A model generated the notes under the pieces. It was not told the origin of the DNA, ran no database searches, and worked only from the letters and a program-made list of their open reading frames with translations. A stretch of 17,120 nt of DNA, taken from assembly GCA_020718785.1 (NCBI GenBank), contig DYRK01000007.1, positions 10,791 through 27,910 of the forward strand. The letters run 5' to 3'. The number at the start of each line of letters is the position of its first letter. Position 1 is the stretch's first letter. Shown piece by piece: positions 1 through 7,016 of this stretch. The DNA comes from Desulfatirhabdium butyrativorans. Its GTDB lineage: Bacteria; Desulfobacterota; Desulfobacteria; Desulfobacterales; DYRK01. Position numbers and translations under genes: made by a program.

Positions 1-1851
1 GGTGTAAGCTTTAAACTGAACCATCGGGAGCGGCTCGGCGTGGTCGGGCGAAACGGACATGGAAAAACAACCCTGTTCCGCATCATCGCGGGGGAAGAAA
101 TTTCAGATTCGGGAAATATTCTTATCCCCAGAAACTACCGTATCTGTTATGTGAAACAGGAGCTTGATTTTAAAGAAAATACGATATTGAAAGAAGGAAT
201 GCGCGGACTTCCCGAACAGGAGCATGATCATCATTGGAAAGTGGAAAAAGTCCTTGCCGGACTCGGATTTTCCGGAGCAGACATGCAGCGTGATCCCGGT
301 GAATTTTCAGGGGGATTTCAGGTGCGCCTCAATCTGGTCAAGGCTTTGGTATCAGAACCCGATCTCCTGATGCTGGATGAGCCGACCAATTACCTTGACA
401 TCACCTCTATCCGGTGGGTGGAACGCTTTCTGCAAAACTGGCCCCATGAACTGATGCTGATTACGCATGACCGGAGTTTCATGGACAAAGTGGTGACGCA
501 CACCATGGCGATTCATCGCGGGAAAGCCCGTAAAATTGCAGGGAATACCGGCAAACTCTATGAACAGATCGCGCTCGAAGAGGAAGTCTATGAAAAAACC
601 CGCATGAATGATGAGCGTAAACAAAAAGAAATCGAGCTTTTTATAACGCGGTTTCGGGCAAAGGCAAGGCTTGCCGGGATGGTGCAGTCACGGGTCAAGA
701 CTCTGGAAAAAATGGAAAAACGGGACAAACTCGAACAGGTCAGAAACCTCGATTTCTTTTTCCGGACCAAGTCTTTTGCCGGAAAGCAGGTCATGAATGC
801 GCGGAATATTTCTTTTTCATATCAGCCGGATGTTCCTCTTATCAGAAAATTCAATATGATGATCGGTCCCAAAGAGCGGATCTGCGTTATCGGAAAAAAC
901 GGCAAGGGCAAAACCACCCTTCTCAAAATTCTTGCCGGAGTGCTTGCTCCGGAATCCGGCGATGTTGTCTATCATCCTGCCGTGACTCAGGGCTTTTACG
1001 AGCAGACCAATGTGAAAAGTCTCGTTGACAGCCGTACTATCGAGGAGGAAATTTTATACTCGAATCCGGATGTTGACCGCCAGCACGCGCGCAACATCTG
1101 CGGCGCGATGATGTTTGCCGGAAACAACGCGTTAAAGAAAATCGCCGTGCTTTCAGGAGGAGAAAAAAGCCGCGTCATGCTGGCGAAACTGCTTGTTACG
1201 CCGGTGAATCTTCTCTTGCTGGATGAACCTACCAATCATTTGGACATGGAATCCTGCGATGCAATGCTTGCCGCGATTGACAATTTCGACGGGGTGGTGA
1301 TCATGGTGACGCATAACGAAATGTTTCTTGATGCACTGGCTGAACGCTTAATCGTGTTTCAGAATGACGGTATCCGTGTATTTGACGGAACTTACAGCAA
1401 TTTTCTGGAAAAAGGCGGATGGGAAGAGGAATCTGAAAATGAGCCGAAAGAGACAAAATCAGTTACTAAGAATTCAGTTACTAAGAATAATGAGGAGGAA
1501 AACGGTTCTGCAAAATTGAGCAAAAAAGAATTGAGACGCCGGCGGTCTGAAATCATCGCGGAGCGGTCCAAGGCTCTGAAACCCGCTGAACAGCGAATCG
1601 CCGATATTGAAAACAGAATTGACCGGCATGAAAAAAAACTCGACACGCTCAATGAAGCCATGCAGACCGCGTCTCAGGCACAGGACGGGGCAAAAATCAG
1701 AGAAATTTCCCAGTCAATTCATACCTGTCAGGCAGAAATTGACCGGCTTTTCGAAGAATTGGAATCGCTTACCGATTTGCTGACCGTGCAGAACACGGTA
1801 TTTGAAAAACGGCTTGAGGAATTGGAAGAGATGGCTTCTGCCTGCCTGTGA
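1..1851 (+). CDS. ABC-F family ATPase (Uup/YheS-like), 5'-truncated by the window edge
   Basis: This is a soluble tandem-ATPase of the ABC-F family. Members bind the ribosome E site and act as translation factors or antibiotic-resistance factors rather than as transporters. The frame is open from base 1, so the true start lies off the window; the GTG at 40 falls inside the first Walker A strand and is not a start. Numbering from base 1: Walker A GRNGHGKTT (16-24), signature SGG (about 103), Walker B MLDEPTNYLD (124-133), a charged helical linker (about 190-245), second Walker A GKNGKGKTT (298-306), signature LSGGE (384-388) and LLLLDEPTNHLD (404-415). A Lys/Glu-rich coiled coil fills about 495-610, as in Uup and YheS C-termini. 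There are no membrane segments. A 15-bp tandem duplication lies in the linker before the coiled coil. The gene converges on the mazF-like gene with a 22-bp gap. The family is certain; the subfamily is not. Confidence 0.95.
   Translation, partial: GVSFKLNHRERLGVVGRNGHGKTTLFRIIAGEEISDSGNILIPRNYRICYVKQELDFKENTILKEGMRGLPEQEHDHHWKVEKVLAGLGFSGADMQRDPGEFSGGFQVRLNLVKALVSEPDLLMLDEPTNYLDITSIRWVERFLQNWPHELMLITHDRSFMDKVVTHTMAIHRGKARKIAGNTGKLYEQIALEEEVYEKTRMNDERKQKEIELFITRFRAKARLAGMVQSRVKTLEKMEKRDKLEQVRNLDFFFRTKSFAGKQVMNARNISFSYQPDVPLIRKFNMMIGPKERICVIGKNGKGKTTLLKILAGVLAPESGDVVYHPAVTQGFYEQTNVKSLVDSRTIEEEILYSNPDVDRQHARNICGAMMFAGNNALKKIAVLSGGEKSRVMLAKLLVTPVNLLLLDEPTNHLDMESCDAMLAAIDNFDGVVIMVTHNEMFLDALAERLIVFQNDGIRVFDGTYSNFLEKGGWEEESENEPKETKSVTKNSVTKNNEEENGSAKLSKKELRRRRSEIIAERSKALKPAEQRIADIENRIDRHEKKLDTLNEAMQTASQAQDGAKIREISQSIHTCQAEIDRLFEELESLTDLLTVQNTVFEKRLEELEEMASACL
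1459..1488 (+). repeat. Exact 15-bp tandem duplication inside the ABC-F gene
   Basis: The unit TCAGTTACTAAGAAT occurs twice head to tail (1459-1473 and 1474-1488). It is in frame and gives a duplicated SVTKN in the flexible linker between the second nucleotide-binding domain and the C-terminal coiled coil. It looks like a recent slippage event. Confidence 0.9.
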
Positions 1852-1873
1852 CGGCTATCCTGTCCACCGTTAA

Positions 1874-2206
1874 TCATCCTTTTACAATTTGGATTATTTT
1901 TTCAACAACTTCCTGAACTTTTTTTGAATTCACTACGCCGGCACGATATAAAACGATACTTCCATCCGCTGTAAAAAGACGATTCGGTCGGATATTGCTT
2001 GGCTGACGGAGTCCTCCGCTCATAAAATCACTCTCGGCAAGGGGAACAGCGTATGTGTCGGTTACGTTTTTACTCGTGATCTGACACAGCAGTAAGTCAT
2101 CACCGCTTAATGGTGCAATCACCAATGCCGGGCGTCTCTTTGCCGAACTCAAATCCGAAAAGGGAAACGGAGCAACAACAATATCTCCCTTTACAAATTT
2201 GCCCAT
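1874..2206 (-). CDS. Type II toxin, MazF/PemK family endoribonuclease
   Basis: This 110-residue protein has the usual length of the MazF/PemK/ChpB mRNA-interferase family. Known members cleave RNA in the cytoplasm until neutralised by the paired antitoxin. The N-terminal segment KGDIVVAPFPFSDLSSAKRRPALVIA is the family signature: the first beta strands, then the K/R-R-PA motif that carries the catalytic arginine. Further on, CQITS and a Ser-Asn-Ile-Arg-Pro strand match the rest of the SH3-like fold. The ATG lies 16 bases inside the end of the upstream antitoxin gene, which suggests translational coupling and is the standard antitoxin-then-toxin order. No frameshift or lost motif is seen, so it appears intact. 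RNA specificity cannot be read from the sequence. Confidence 0.9.
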   Translation of the reverse strand: MGKFVKGDIVVAPFPFSDLSSAKRRPALVIAPLSGDDLLLCQITSKNVTDTYAVPLAESDFMSGGLRQPSNIRPNRLFTADGSIVLYRAGVVNSKKVQEVVEKIIQIVKG

Positions 2207-2394
2207 GCCTCATCCTCTTCAGGTCTTTCCCAGTCACGTCCGAGGACACTTTCAGAGGCTGACATTGTCTGAAAAGCTTCCGAGAATTTTTTATTTTCAG
2301 CCAAACAGGAAACAAAGTCATAAACAACTGTAAGTTTTTCGGGCGGCAATTTTTGCAGGTATTCGGTAATATGAGAAATTGTCACTGGCTGCAT
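2191..2394 (-). CDS. Antitoxin partner of the MazF-like toxin (DUF2281-like)
   Basis: A 67-residue acidic protein. It starts MQPVTISHITEYLQKLPPEK, followed by a helix TVVYDFVSCLAENK and a C-terminal part rich in Ser, Glu and Asp with LGRDWERPEEDEAW. The pattern, a short strand or helix followed by an acidic tail ending in a tryptophan-containing motif, is what I recall for DUF2281-type antitoxins placed before MazF toxins; this is recall, not a search. The start is fixed by AAGGAG seven bases before ATG 2394. The frame stays open upstream to 2724, but that part mostly shadows the gene at 2540-2782, so I exclude it. The gene overlaps the toxin by 16 bases. By family analogy it would neutralise the toxin and repress its own operon. 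Confidence 0.8.
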   Translation of the reverse strand: MQPVTISHITEYLQKLPPEKLTVVYDFVSCLAENKKFSEAFQTMSASESVLGRDWERPEEDEAWANL

Positions 2395-2539
2395 AAGTCT
2401 CCTTTTTACGGCTGCGGCGCACGGGGATAACTCTTCTCTGTGATCTTCAACAATCCCTAAAGGATTGGCTATGGTATCAAGAAGATATAACCGCATTCCC
2501 GCCAATTCGCAATGTTCTTCCGTTATGTGAATCCATACT
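2395..2539 (-). pseudogene. Possible remnant reading frame between two antitoxin-like genes
   Basis: About 145 bases separate the 80-residue protein's stop from the antitoxin start. One minus-strand frame is open throughout and reads plausibly as protein (for example EEHCELAGMRLYLLDTIANP, then VEDHREELSP), running straight into the antitoxin ATG. It has no start codon or ribosome site of its own. It could be the tail of a lost toxin, a 5' extension of the antitoxin, or chance. I do not recognise the family. It is listed to account for the gap. Confidence 0.2.
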
Positions 2540-2782
2540 TTAATCTGATGCAGACTGTCGGATATGCTGAACTTCGTTTCGGTATTCCGCCTGCCGGGAA
2601 AGCCATATCCGATAAATGCTCGCCCATTCGCCGAAATCCAGCGCCCAGTTGTCATCTTCCGGTTCTTCACCTCCGATATATGCCGCATACAGAGTTTCGG
2701 AGCGGATGCCGTATTTGCGCTCAAAATTCAGGAGTTCCGTTTCCAGCGCATGAATATCAGTCAGAATATCATGTAAATCCAT
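2540..2782 (-). CDS. Small helical protein, antitoxin-like, function unknown
   Basis: An 80-residue acidic, all-helical-looking protein, MDLHDILTDIHALETELL..FERKYGIRSETLYAAYIGGE..., with DFGEWASIYRIW near the end. The layout (an amphipathic N-terminal helix, FE.KYG..S, an acidic turn, then EWA..Y..W) matches small proteins I recall as first genes of two-gene toxin-antitoxin-type modules. I cannot name a family with certainty. I prefer ATG 2782 because GAGGGAAG lies just upstream; an in-frame ATG at 2797 would add five residues but has no good ribosome site. No intact partner toxin follows. The helicase gene lies 112 bases upstream on the same strand, with a small inverted repeat (2811-2826) between. 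Confidence 0.55.
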   Translation of the reverse strand: MDLHDILTDIHALETELLNFERKYGIRSETLYAAYIGGEEPEDDNWALDFGEWASIYRIWLSRQAEYRNEVQHIRQSASD

Positions 2783-2810
2783 AGTCTTCCCTCTCATATT
2801 CGGAGAAGTA

Positions 2811-2826
2811 TCTCAGCATTCTGAGA
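2811..2826. repeat. Short perfect inverted repeat upstream of the 80-residue gene
   Basis: TCTCAG-CATT-CTGAGA, a 6-bp stem with a 4-base loop, lies 29 bases before ATG 2782 on the minus strand. Its place suggests an autoregulatory operator for a toxin-antitoxin-like gene, or a weak hairpin. There is no T-run, so it is not a convincing terminator for the helicase gene. Confidence 0.45.
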
Positions 2827-2894
2827 CACATCGCTCCATCCGATCCGACTTACTTCTTTATTTCTGAAACTACCTGTAAAGCCCGGATTGCTTT

Positions 2895-5800
2895 TCAATC
2901 AGCCACTCTCCAATCGCCTTCTATAAAACACTTCTCAATATAAGATATCTGTTTCGGAAAATTATTATTGAACGTAACTGCCAAAAATGAAGCGGCTCTT
3001 GTCAACCCGACATACAGATATTTATCAATAAGCTCAGGCGGCATTCGGTCTAAATCCACAAAGAAAACGCTTTCAAATTCCAATCCTTTTATATACTTTA
3101 CACTAAAAATTCTGACTTTCCCTTCGTTACTAAAAATTCTTCCTCCGGGACAGTCTTCTATTTCAAAAGCATGTTCCCCCAACGGCTCTTCAAGAATGTT
3201 ATGAATTCGATTGATATCAGTATCTTCTGAAACGAATATGGCAATTGATGGTAATCTTCTATTGTTTAAATTATAAATTTCTATGATTCTTTCGACAATC
3301 CATTCCCCCAGTTTTTCATCATTTTCTGAATTGAATTTTAACGGATCCGGATCATTTTCATCATTCAAAAATGCGGAGTTAAAAGGCGGTGGGTGTCCGA
3401 TATTCTCCTCATAAAGTATCTCTGCGATTTTAAGCAATTTAGGGCTTTGCCGATATACTTTATCTATATGATGTTCTTCGAAATTGTCAGAGATATACTT
3501 ACATTCATCCCAGCCAGTCAAACCGAATGACGTTACCCTTTGCATCAGATCGCCGGAAAAAGAAACGGATTTATAATGAGGATGTGACAGATAAAACATA
3601 CATCCAAGCTGAATCGTTGAAAAATCAGTTGCTTCATCCACAGTAATCAATGTCTTATATTTTTCCTTTATCTTCTCTAACACATCTATTCTTGAATCTT
3701 CCCATAACCAATGTTTATTAATTTCAAATATCTTATGTGCATTTTTCAACATTACAAAAATCAATAAATCAATCTCATGATCGGAAATTCTTTTATCTTT
3801 TATTTCCCTCTCAAAGTCTTTGTTCAACTGAGTGCTAATCTGTTTAAGCTGTCCCATACGAAATTGATTATAATACCCAGGGACGCCACCAATCAGATAT
3901 TTAGTGATTTCTCCAATTCCAATTCCATTTATTTCATGCAACCCCTTAAACAATGTAAAAACACGATATTCAATATTTGGGATAGAACTCAAGCTTTCCT
4001 TTATTTGATGGAAATTTTTTATCAGACTCGATTTTAGATTAAAATCGGAGTGATCCATCAAATAACGTCTTGTTTCTATATTGAATTTTTCTATCAATAT
4101 CAAGTCAGACTTATTAGTTTGAGGTGTCAGACTCTCGTAAAATGAATTAATTTTCGTGAGTTGCTCAATCAATTTAAAAACATAACTCTCTATATTCTCA
4201 TCATGTCGGATTTCTGCCAAATTCCCATTTATTTGACTGATTTCTTCTATCATACTCCATTTTGTTTTTATCTGGTTACCCTCTATCATACTCAATTTTG
4301 CCTTTATTTGAACTACATCTTCTGCAAAATCTTTTGGAAAATTTTTTAGCAGCTTAGTCTGATCACAAAAGTTCTTAATTAAGTCTTGAATTTTCGATAG
4401 TTGTTCAACTACTGTCAAAATATGCTTTCCAATATCCGAAGAAGGTCTTTTTGCCTTTTCAAACAATTTTTGAACTTGGCTTTCCAACTGTTTAATTTTA
4501 TCCAATTGGCTTTTCTGTTTAATTTTATTCTTCGTTTCTGCCTCTGTATCCTGCTTTTTTATCAAACTTGCTTCTGCCTTTTTTATTTGAAACAATCCTT
4601 GAACTTGGCTTTTCTGTTTATTTTTATTCTTCGTTTCTGCCTCTGTATCCTTCTTTTTTGTCAATTTTTTTTCTGTTTTTTCTATTGTCGAAATACATCT
4701 TTTTTCTATTTGACAGAGTTCTTCTCTCAGATTATTCGAAGTAAACCCCTTTCGAATTTCTGTGAGCTGCTTAATCAATTGTTCAATATTTTGATGTGGT
4801 AAAAATACCTCGTTCGGTTGAAATTTTTTTAATTCTTCTGATATGAAGCTATAAAATTTCTCCAATATGATTTTACAGAAATTTTTTGAGAATTCATAGA
4901 ATTCCTTCCGTATGAAATTATAAATCTTTCTTAATTGATCGGAATATATTATTTTATAAGAAAAAATTGAGAAATTTTCAGCATAATCTATCAAATCTCT
5001 ATTTATCTCGATATCTAACAACTTTTTTAGAGTTGTTGTATAATAGATTCCTGTCGTTTCATCAACTCTCAGCAAACTTAGTATGTCTCTGGCAATATGT
5101 CTTCGTTCATCCTCCCATGTTTTTACCATGTTATCAGGTGCAGGTATTGATTCTTTTGAAATGGATTCTTTTAGAAACATCTTTAACAAGTTTGTTGGCG
5201 TAAACATGATCCAATTTTCCCTATTAAAGAAATATGAAATTTGATCATCCTTTAGTAGATGTTTTTCTTCGGAAGCAATATAATTCGGATTAATTTTTTG
5301 GGCAATTCTTTTGATTATTGTCGTTGTTTTTCCAGTTCCCGGCGCACCGGTTATAATTATTTGAGATGAAAGAGGAAGACGAAATATCTCACCTTGTACA
5401 TTATCAAGAACTGGCTGATTTCTCAACTCCATTTTATCTACAATTTGTCTGGACAAACCCTTTTTAACAATATTTTTAAATTCTTGTTCAAATTCTTTGA
5501 TGGGTTGCTTCTTTTCTGACTTTTGTACTTCTTCAGTGTAATCGGCAAAATTTTCTTTATCAAAACCCTTTCTAAAATCTAAAAGTGATTTGACGGAGTA
5601 GGTACCACTTTGCAGAAAAAAACTATTATTTATACCATCCCATTCTATATTTTTCAAAGGCGTAAAAATATTTTTTTCTAAAACATAAACATTTCTTCTA
5701 AAATCATCATCAAATTCCACTTCCTCACCAATTTCTCCTTCGACAATTTTTCCCATAGGCGCAAGATAATTAACGAACATACTTGAAGGTGTAGTAGAAT

Positions 5801-6074
5801 CATAGTTAATCGGAGTATATCCTTTACAAATAAAATAGATTTCTTCCTCTCCATCTACTTCTGCTTTTACATAAGCAATAAAAGGTTCATTTAAGAGTCT
5901 TGTTTGAGCCTTATACAATTCTAATTGTGATTTATCCACGCCTATAGAACTGTCTGGATACACTAAAACTCTACTTCCAGCAGTCATTGGTTGAACTTGG
6001 AATTTTTTACCAAAGTTATCTAATTCCGACAAAATAATATCAGCTATTTTTTTTATATTTTCTTGATGCGGCAT
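2895..6074 (-). CDS. HelD/UvrD-like superfamily 1 helicase with long coiled-coil insert
   Basis: A 1059-residue ATPase. Walker A is GAPGTGKT (243-250), preceded by a Q-motif-like NVQGEIFRLP; motif II is VDEATD (812-817); motif III is SFSGDLMQRV (838-847); motif IV is VYRQSP (873-878); motif V is KGLEFESVFFVD; motif VI is YVGLTRA (1021-1027) with the arginine finger at 1026. The order, spacing and the beta-rich N-terminal 240 residues resemble HelD and UvrD-like ATP-binding proteins. HelD proteins remodel RNA polymerase; other UvrD-like proteins act in repair or phage defence. About 560 residues separate Walker A from motif II; most of this is Lys/Glu/Gln-rich coiled coil with a 33-residue internal repeat. 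The DNA is strikingly AT-rich next to its neighbours and codon use is A/T-ending, which suggests transfer. The ATG has no clear Shine-Dalgarno. Superfamily is certain; role is not. Confidence 0.85.
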   Translation of the reverse strand: MPHQENIKKIADIILSELDNFGKKFQVQPMTAGSRVLVYPDSSIGVDKSQLELYKAQTRLLNEPFIAYVKAEVDGEEEIYFICKGYTPINYDSTTPSSMFVNYLAPMGKIVEGEIGEEVEFDDDFRRNVYVLEKNIFTPLKNIEWDGINNSFFLQSGTYSVKSLLDFRKGFDKENFADYTEEVQKSEKKQPIKEFEQEFKNIVKKGLSRQIVDKMELRNQPVLDNVQGEIFRLPLSSQIIITGAPGTGKTTTIIKRIAQKINPNYIASEEKHLLKDDQISYFFNRENWIMFTPTNLLKMFLKESISKESIPAPDNMVKTWEDERRHIARDILSLLRVDETTGIYYTTTLKKLLDIEINRDLIDYAENFSIFSYKIIYSDQLRKIYNFIRKEFYEFSKNFCKIILEKFYSFISEELKKFQPNEVFLPHQNIEQLIKQLTEIRKGFTSNNLREELCQIEKRCISTIEKTEKKLTKKKDTEAETKNKNKQKSQVQGLFQIKKAEASLIKKQDTEAETKNKIKQKSQLDKIKQLESQVQKLFEKAKRPSSDIGKHILTVVEQLSKIQDLIKNFCDQTKLLKNFPKDFAEDVVQIKAKLSMIEGNQIKTKWSMIEEISQINGNLAEIRHDENIESYVFKLIEQLTKINSFYESLTPQTNKSDLILIEKFNIETRRYLMDHSDFNLKSSLIKNFHQIKESLSSIPNIEYRVFTLFKGLHEINGIGIGEITKYLIGGVPGYYNQFRMGQLKQISTQLNKDFEREIKDKRISDHEIDLLIFVMLKNAHKIFEINKHWLWEDSRIDVLEKIKEKYKTLITVDEATDFSTIQLGCMFYLSHPHYKSVSFSGDLMQRVTSFGLTGWDECKYISDNFEEHHIDKVYRQSPKLLKIAEILYEENIGHPPPFNSAFLNDENDPDPLKFNSENDEKLGEWIVERIIEIYNLNNRRLPSIAIFVSEDTDINRIHNILEEPLGEHAFEIEDCPGGRIFSNEGKVRIFSVKYIKGLEFESVFFVDLDRMPPELIDKYLYVGLTRAASFLAVTFNNNFPKQISYIEKCFIEGDWRVAD
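4508..4664 (-). repeat. 99-bp (33-codon) tandem repeat within the helicase coiled coil
   Basis: Two near-identical copies of about 55 bases, beginning near 4508 and 4607 and offset by 99 bases, encode the shared string DTEAETKNK.KQKSQ. Part of a third, more diverged unit can be seen towards 4445. The offset is a multiple of three, so the repeat lengthens the coiled coil without breaking the frame. Confidence 0.8.
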
Positions 6075-6084
6075 ATTTTTTTCA

Positions 6085-6090
6085 ATTATA
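6085..6090 (-). promoter_or_regulatory. Candidate -10 element of the helicase gene, very close to its start
   Basis: The minus strand reads TATAAT, a perfect -10 hexamer, only 10 bases before the ATG at 6074. No good -35 is seen. If used, transcription would begin within a few bases of the start codon. That would agree with the lack of a Shine-Dalgarno and would give a nearly leaderless message. In such AT-rich DNA a chance match is quite possible. Confidence 0.3.
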
Positions 6091-6101
6091 AATTAACCAT
6101 T

Positions 6102-6139
6102 AAAGTTAGGTAGCTAACCTCTTATTATCAGCTAACTTT
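6102..6139. promoter_or_regulatory. Operator-like palindrome cluster upstream of the helicase
   Basis: AAAGTTAG (6102-6109) and CTAACTTT (6132-6139) are exact inverted repeats 30 bases apart, about three helical turns. Between them, CTAAC (6114-6118) forms a second palindrome with GTTAG, and AGCTAAC occurs twice as a direct repeat (6112-6118 and 6130-6136). This is the kind of multi-site arrangement bound by a dimeric repressor. It lies 28-65 bases upstream of the helicase ATG, next to its possible -10. Confidence 0.45.
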
Positions 6140-6189
6140 TCCCGACTTCCAATATACTATTTTTTATCCTTTGCCACATCGGATGAAAG

Positions 6190-6330
6190 ATGTCAAGCGA
6201 AAAAATAAAGATCGCAAAACAACGGACGAGCTGCGCGCGATGTAATGATTCTTCACTGTTTCACACGGAGGCGCGTAAAGAAACAGACAAAATTTTTGCG
6301 GAACTCCGCGGTCAGACGGATTTTGTGTAA
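6190..6330 (+). CDS. Possible small protein (46 residues) or decayed gene, unknown function
   Basis: The frame from ATG 6190 encodes MSSEKIKIAKQRTSCARCND, then SSLFHTEARKETDKIFAELR and GQTDFV before TAA (6328-6330). It has a CxxC pair and a charged helical tail, and looks more protein-like than random sequence. After the stop, the same frame continues with a lysine codon, then an ATG and a further 12 codons (MEQIRKISEEIA) ending in TGA at 6370-6372. So this may be one gene split by a nonsense change. The ribosome site (GGATGAAAG) is poor. It lies between the helicase and the NifX-like gene's promoter. No family is recognised. Confidence 0.3.
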   Translation: MSSEKIKIAKQRTSCARCNDSSLFHTEARKETDKIFAELRGQTDFV

Positions 6331-6368
6331 AAGATGGAACAGATCAGAAAAATATCTGAGGAAATCGC

Positions 6369-6397
6369 TTGACATCTGCCCTTTTCTTTCCTATTTT
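6369..6397 (+). promoter_or_regulatory. Sigma70-type promoter of the NifX-like gene
   Basis: TTGACA (6369-6374), a 17-base spacer and TATTTT (6392-6397) form a near-consensus promoter about 35 bases before the ATG at 6432. GGAGG (6422-6426) lies five bases from the start codon. Confidence 0.65.
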
Positions 6398-6431
6398 CCG
6401 TCAGTTAAAAAAAATATCATCGGAGGTTATT

Positions 6432-6812
6432 ATGAGAATCGCTTTTCCCACAAATGAAGACCTTAATACGGCAAGCCGGGTGTACAATCATTTCGGAACT
6501 GCCCGTTTTTTCACTATTGTCGAAACTGAAAGCAATACAGTGGAAACGGTTGCCAATCAGGATATGAACCATCTGCACGGACAATGCAGTCCTCTGTCCG
6601 CGCTTGGGGGACACAAAATTGATGCTGTGGCTGTCGGCGGTATAGGCGGCGGCGCGCTTCAGAAACTTATAGCCGCGGGAATCAAAACTTACCGGGCAGC
6701 GGAAGGTACCGTTCAGGAAAATCTGGAACTGATCGCGTCGGGAATGCTTCCGGAATTCACATTGAGCCAGACCTGCGCCGGACATGGTGAAGACGGACAC
6801 TGTGTCCATTAG
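6432..6812 (+). CDS. NifX/NifB-type dinitrogenase iron-molybdenum cofactor domain protein
   Basis: A 126-residue single-domain protein of the NifX/MTH1175-like family. These small proteins bind iron-sulfur or Fe-Mo-type clusters; orphan copies are common in anaerobes outside nif operons, where their partner is usually unknown. Visible features are the N-terminal strand MRIAFPTNE, the segment NHFGTARFFTIVE, the conserved NHLHGQCSP, the glycine-rich VAVGGIGGGALQKL loop, and a Cys/His-rich tail, CAGHGEDGHCVH, that could bind metal. I chose ATG 6432 because of the GGAGG five bases upstream; the longer frame from 6369 begins inside the promoter. It appears to be transcribed alone: a strong promoter precedes it and a fold-back repeat follows. 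No nif genes are nearby, so a role in nitrogen fixation is not implied. Confidence 0.85.
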   Translation: MRIAFPTNEDLNTASRVYNHFGTARFFTIVETESNTVETVANQDMNHLHGQCSPLSALGGHKIDAVAVGGIGGGALQKLIAAGIKTYRAAEGTVQENLELIASGMLPEFTLSQTCAGHGEDGHCVH

Positions 6813-6837
6813 AGATTAGCGGAGGAGTGAGGAAAAT

Positions 6838-6969
6838 AAAAAATAAAATCCATTTAGGACTTACGCACTTGAACTTATTTTTCTGATTCATTAGCGTTTA
6901 TCAGCGTCCATTAGCGGTTAAAAATCATCTGACTGCGTAACTCCTATCTCTTTCAGGATTTTATTTTTT
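6838..6969. repeat. 132-bp fold-back element with paired terminal inverted repeats (MITE-like)
   Basis: The outer arms AAAAAATAAAATCC (6838-6851) and GGATTTTATTTTTT (6956-6969) are exact 14-bp inverted repeats. The inner arms TAGGACTTACGCA (6855-6867) and TGCGTAACTCCTA (6934-6946) match at 12 of 13 positions. The 66-base core has a roughly 10-base periodic motif, (A/T)T(C/T)AGCG, near 6890-6916. There is no ORF inside. The inner ends resemble ends I recall for miniature transposon-type repeats. The outer right arm ends in a T-run, so transcripts of the NifX-like gene could also terminate here. Confidence 0.6.
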
Positions 6970-6989
6970 CTTTTTCTCAGCTGCCGTTA

Positions 6990-7016
6990 TTGACTTATAC
7001 CGTATACAGTTATACT
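6990..7016 (+). promoter_or_regulatory. Candidate promoter of the aminopeptidase gene
   Basis: TTGACT (6990-6995) and TATACT (7011-7016) are separated by 15 bases, shorter than ideal. A 17-base alternative pairs TTGACT with TACTTA (7013-7018). GTATAC, a small palindrome, lies in the spacer. The position, about 30 bases before the chosen GTG, is sensible. Confidence 0.4.

Noticed and set aside
2395..2724. 5' extension of the antitoxin frame to a 177-codon ORF
   Set aside because: The extension is largely in another frame of the 80-residue gene, and a good ribosome site marks the internal ATG at 2394.
4401..4802. Plus-strand ORF of 133 codons rich in Phe, Leu and Cys, resembling membrane segments
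   Set aside because: It is antisense to the Lys/Glu coiled coil of the helicase; AAA and GAA codons read backwards give Phe and Leu, so the hydrophobicity is an artefact.
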